Positions 4,983-6,358 of a DNA stretch of 6,358 nucleotides are shown here, piece after piece. The DNA comes from Proteobacteria bacterium UBA3588 (GTDB taxonomy: Bacteria > Pseudomonadota > Gammaproteobacteria > Thiohalomonadales > Thiohalomonadaceae). The notes beneath the pieces were generated by a model. The model did no database searches. It had not been told where the DNA came from and saw nothing but the letters and a program-made list of their open reading frames with translations. The position numbers were made by a program, and so were the translations under genes. The stretch lies in assembly GCA_002376325.1 (NCBI GenBank), contig DFMR01000172.1, positions 4,386 to 10,743 of the forward strand, written 5' to 3'. Every line of letters starts with the position of its first letter. Position 1 is the stretch's first letter.

Positions 4983-6185
4983 TCACTTGTGCCAGGGCAT
5001 CTTCGACGGCGGGAACACCAGCCGGGTGCCGCTGAAGTGGTAGCGCTGCGCTGCTGCCAGGTGGTGGCGGTAGCTGCTGCGGCGCTGGATGCGCTGGCTG
5101 TGCAGGCAACCGCCGCGCAGCGCGTGGTGGTCGGCGTCGAAACCGCTGCTGGCCGCCTCGGCATCCGCCGGCGCCACGTAGCCGGTATAGGGGTGGAACG
5201 GGTTGGCGCACCACTCCCAGACCCGGCCGTAGTCGCTGATGGCTTGCGAGCGCGCCGCCACCTCCCACTGGTATTCGTGCTGCACTACCGCGCCGGCCAG
5301 TTGCCCGCCAAGCGAGCTGACCCAGGCGGCGTAGGCTTCGGCCTCGTACAGGCTGATGCCGCTGACCGCGTCGTCGGCCACCAGGTCGAAGGGGCCGTTG
5401 AGACCGACGCCGTACCAATGGCCAAGGATGTCGCGGCGCCAGTGGTGCGGCTGAGTCGTTTCGTGCTGTTCGCGCCACCGCCGGCCGGCATCGCTCCACA
5501 GGTCGTGCCGGTCGTAGCCGCCGGCCTCGATGAAGCTCAGGTAGGCGCCGTTGCTCACCGGGTGGCGGTCGATGCGGAACGGATGCAGCTCGACGATCTG
5601 GGTCGGCAGCTCGTTGTCCAGGGCGGCCGGATCTTCCTTGGCGCCGATGCGGTAGTGGCCTTGGTGGACGTCGGCGTGATCCTCCGACGGCGGCTGGGCG
5701 CGCAGCGGCGCGGCGACGCTGTAGGGTGTCTGTTCCAACAGCCGGCGCTCGGTGAGTTGAGCCAGCATCTGTTCGCACAACAGCCCCTCCTGCTGCACGA
5801 TCAGCGGCAGCAGCCGCTGTTCCCGTACCAGAGGATGATCCGACAGCAGTCGCGGGTTGGCCAGTAGGGTCAGGTTCTGCTCCTGTAGTTCCAGCGCCCA
5901 ATTGAGCAGGTGTTCCAGCGGCGGCAGCTGCGGCAGCAGGGCCTCGTCCGCTTCGACGCCGGCGCCGAACAGCGGCCGCACCCGCGCGCTGAGGTCGGCG
6001 TCCTGCTGCACCACCTCGCGCAGCCAGTAGGTCTCCAGATAGACGCTGCGCCCCAGCAGCCAGGCCAGCGGCGGCAGATCCGGGTGGAAGCGGCGGTAGC
6101 CGTCGGCCTCGGGGACGGAGGTGAGCAGGTGGGCGGTCATCTGGTGCAGGACGCTCAACTGCCCCAGCAGTTCGTGCGGTTTCAT
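4983..6185 (-). CDS. EgtB-like DinB plus FGE-sulfatase protein lacking known metal ligands, 400 aa
   Basis: A two-domain protein of the SUMF1/EgtB/PvdO type. Residues 1-150 are a DinB-like four-helix region; residues about 175-391 are an FGE-sulfatase (C-type-lectin-like) domain with PVSNGAYLSFIEAGGY (209-224), GRVWEWC (320-326), LRGG (356-359) and FSGTRLVF (384-391). EgtB joins a thiol to hergynine, the trimethylhistidine precursor of ergothioneine, using iron held by three histidines, one in a (G/A)H motif and two in HEQQH. Here those positions read GR (45-46) and QQEGL (131-135), so all three appear lost. The two copper-binding cysteines of formylglycine-generating enzyme are also absent after LRGG. 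It may be a non-catalytic binding protein or use another site; His pairs at 247-248, 353-354 and 374-375 are notable. The domain call is firm; ergothioneine synthesis is not supported. The start MKPHELLGQL fits the domain, with a weak SD; a possible operon partner lies 69 bases upstream. Confidence 0.85.
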   Translation of the reverse strand: MKPHELLGQLSVLHQMTAHLLTSVPEADGYRRFHPDLPPLAWLLGRSVYLETYWLREVVQQDADLSARVRPLFGAGVEADEALLPQLPPLEHLLNWALELQEQNLTLLANPRLLSDHPLVREQRLLPLIVQQEGLLCEQMLAQLTERRLLEQTPYSVAAPLRAQPPSEDHADVHQGHYRIGAKEDPAALDNELPTQIVELHPFRIDRHPVSNGAYLSFIEAGGYDRHDLWSDAGRRWREQHETTQPHHWRRDILGHWYGVGLNGPFDLVADDAVSGISLYEAEAYAAWVSSLGGQLAGAVVQHEYQWEVAARSQAISDYGRVWEWCANPFHPYTGYVAPADAEAASSGFDADHHALRGGCLHSQRIQRRSSYRHHLAAAQRYHFSGTRLVFPPSKMPWHK

Positions 6186-6254
6186 CGTTCGGTGCTTTCG
6201 CTTCGGCGCATGGGAGAGGGGCCATGGTAGCCGAAAAGCGCCGGGCCGGGGACC

Positions 6255-6358
6255 TCAGGCGGTCAGCGGCAGCGGGGTGTGACCCGGTCCGAGCGGCTTA
6301 CCGGTGCGCGGGTTGAGCGGCGGCAGGCCGTGGGCGGCGCGCGCCTTGGTGCAGCGCA
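6255..6358 (-). CDS. C-terminal fragment of an unidentified protein (cut by window edge)
   Basis: A reading frame enters from the right edge and ends at a TGA at 6257-6255. It supplies the last 33 residues of a protein, including CTKARAAHGLPPLNPRTG and ending GPGHTPLPLTA. It is rich in Pro, Gly and basic residues and looks like an unstructured tail. I do not recognise the family. The stop lies 69 bases before the start of the EgtB-like gene on the same strand, close enough for an operon, so identifying the rest of this gene would help explain that protein. The coding call rests on the plausible composition, the open frame and the orientation, and is tentative. Confidence 0.45.
   Translation of the reverse strand, partial: RCTKARAAHGLPPLNPRTGKPLGPGHTPLPLTA

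Noticed and set aside
4828..5043. Small plus-strand open frame across the intergenic repeat
   Set aside because: Its product (TTENTG... type) is the usual translation of CCACGGAGAACACGG repeats and runs antisense into the EgtB-like gene.
4989..5867. Plus-strand open frame, 292 codons, opposite the EgtB-like gene
   Set aside because: It shows Val/Ala/Gly/Arg-rich shadow composition and no family motif; the other strand encodes a recognisable two-domain protein.
4909..6225. Minus-strand open frame of 438 codons, longer than the EgtB-like gene it overlaps
   Set aside because: Its product is dominated by Arg, Pro, Ala and Gly and ends in the NANERQ...GGHGAHG pattern produced by translating the CACGG repeat. 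The 400-aa frame carries real domain motifs.
1..6358. Search for CRISPR, tRNA, rRNA, insertion sequence or defence-system signatures
   Set aside because: No regularly spaced repeats, tRNA-like arms, transposase motifs or recognisable defence genes were seen; the lone HicA-like protein has no partner.

Overview
The window is GC-rich bacterial DNA with tightly packed genes on both strands. The gene families (lipoprotein, NnrU, DUF3820, HicA-like orphan, EgtB/SUMF1-like protein) and the intergenic repeat styles suggest a high-GC gammaproteobacterium, perhaps a Chromatiales-type environmental or sulfur-oxidising lineage. That is inference from gene content: there is no rRNA or other marker here to settle it. 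No tRNA, rRNA, CRISPR array, transposase or phage gene is visible, so this reads as ordinary chromosome rather than a mobile island.

Layout. 1-740 (+): a 70-aa lipoprotein, then a 149-aa exported protein of unknown function. Between them lie a tandem 9-bp direct repeat with an 11-bp period and an 8-bp hairpin. 775-1941 (-): a 388-aa soluble protein I do not recognise, with an HNHFIVFP stretch that resembles HIT/Ap4A-phosphorylase active sites. 1942-2066: a divergent promoter region with a 7-bp inverted repeat. 2067-2951 (+): a radical SAM protein with a CX4CX2C cluster motif. 2952-3170: non-coding, with decayed inverted repeats. 3171-3455 (-): an orphan HicA-like protein. 3456-3730: a divergent spacer ending in a possible ribosome-binding-site switch. 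3731-4589 (+): a 79-aa unknown protein followed by an NnrU-family membrane protein. 4575-4808 (-): a DUF3820 protein whose 3' end overlaps that of the NnrU gene. 4838-4980: a CACGG-type intergenic repeat element. 4983-6185 (-): a DinB plus FGE-sulfatase (EgtB-like) protein. 6255-end (-): the C-terminus of an unidentified gene.

The genes do not form one evident pathway. The likely transcription units are short: lipoprotein with exported protein, 79-aa protein with NnrU, and the edge gene with the EgtB-like gene. The points most worth a second look are the EgtB-like protein, which appears to lack both the iron-binding histidines of EgtB and the copper-binding cysteines of FGE; the HicA-like orphan with no partner and an altered active-site histidine position; the candidate RNA switch before the 79-aa gene; the tandem operator-like repeat near the start; and the unrecognised 388-aa protein.
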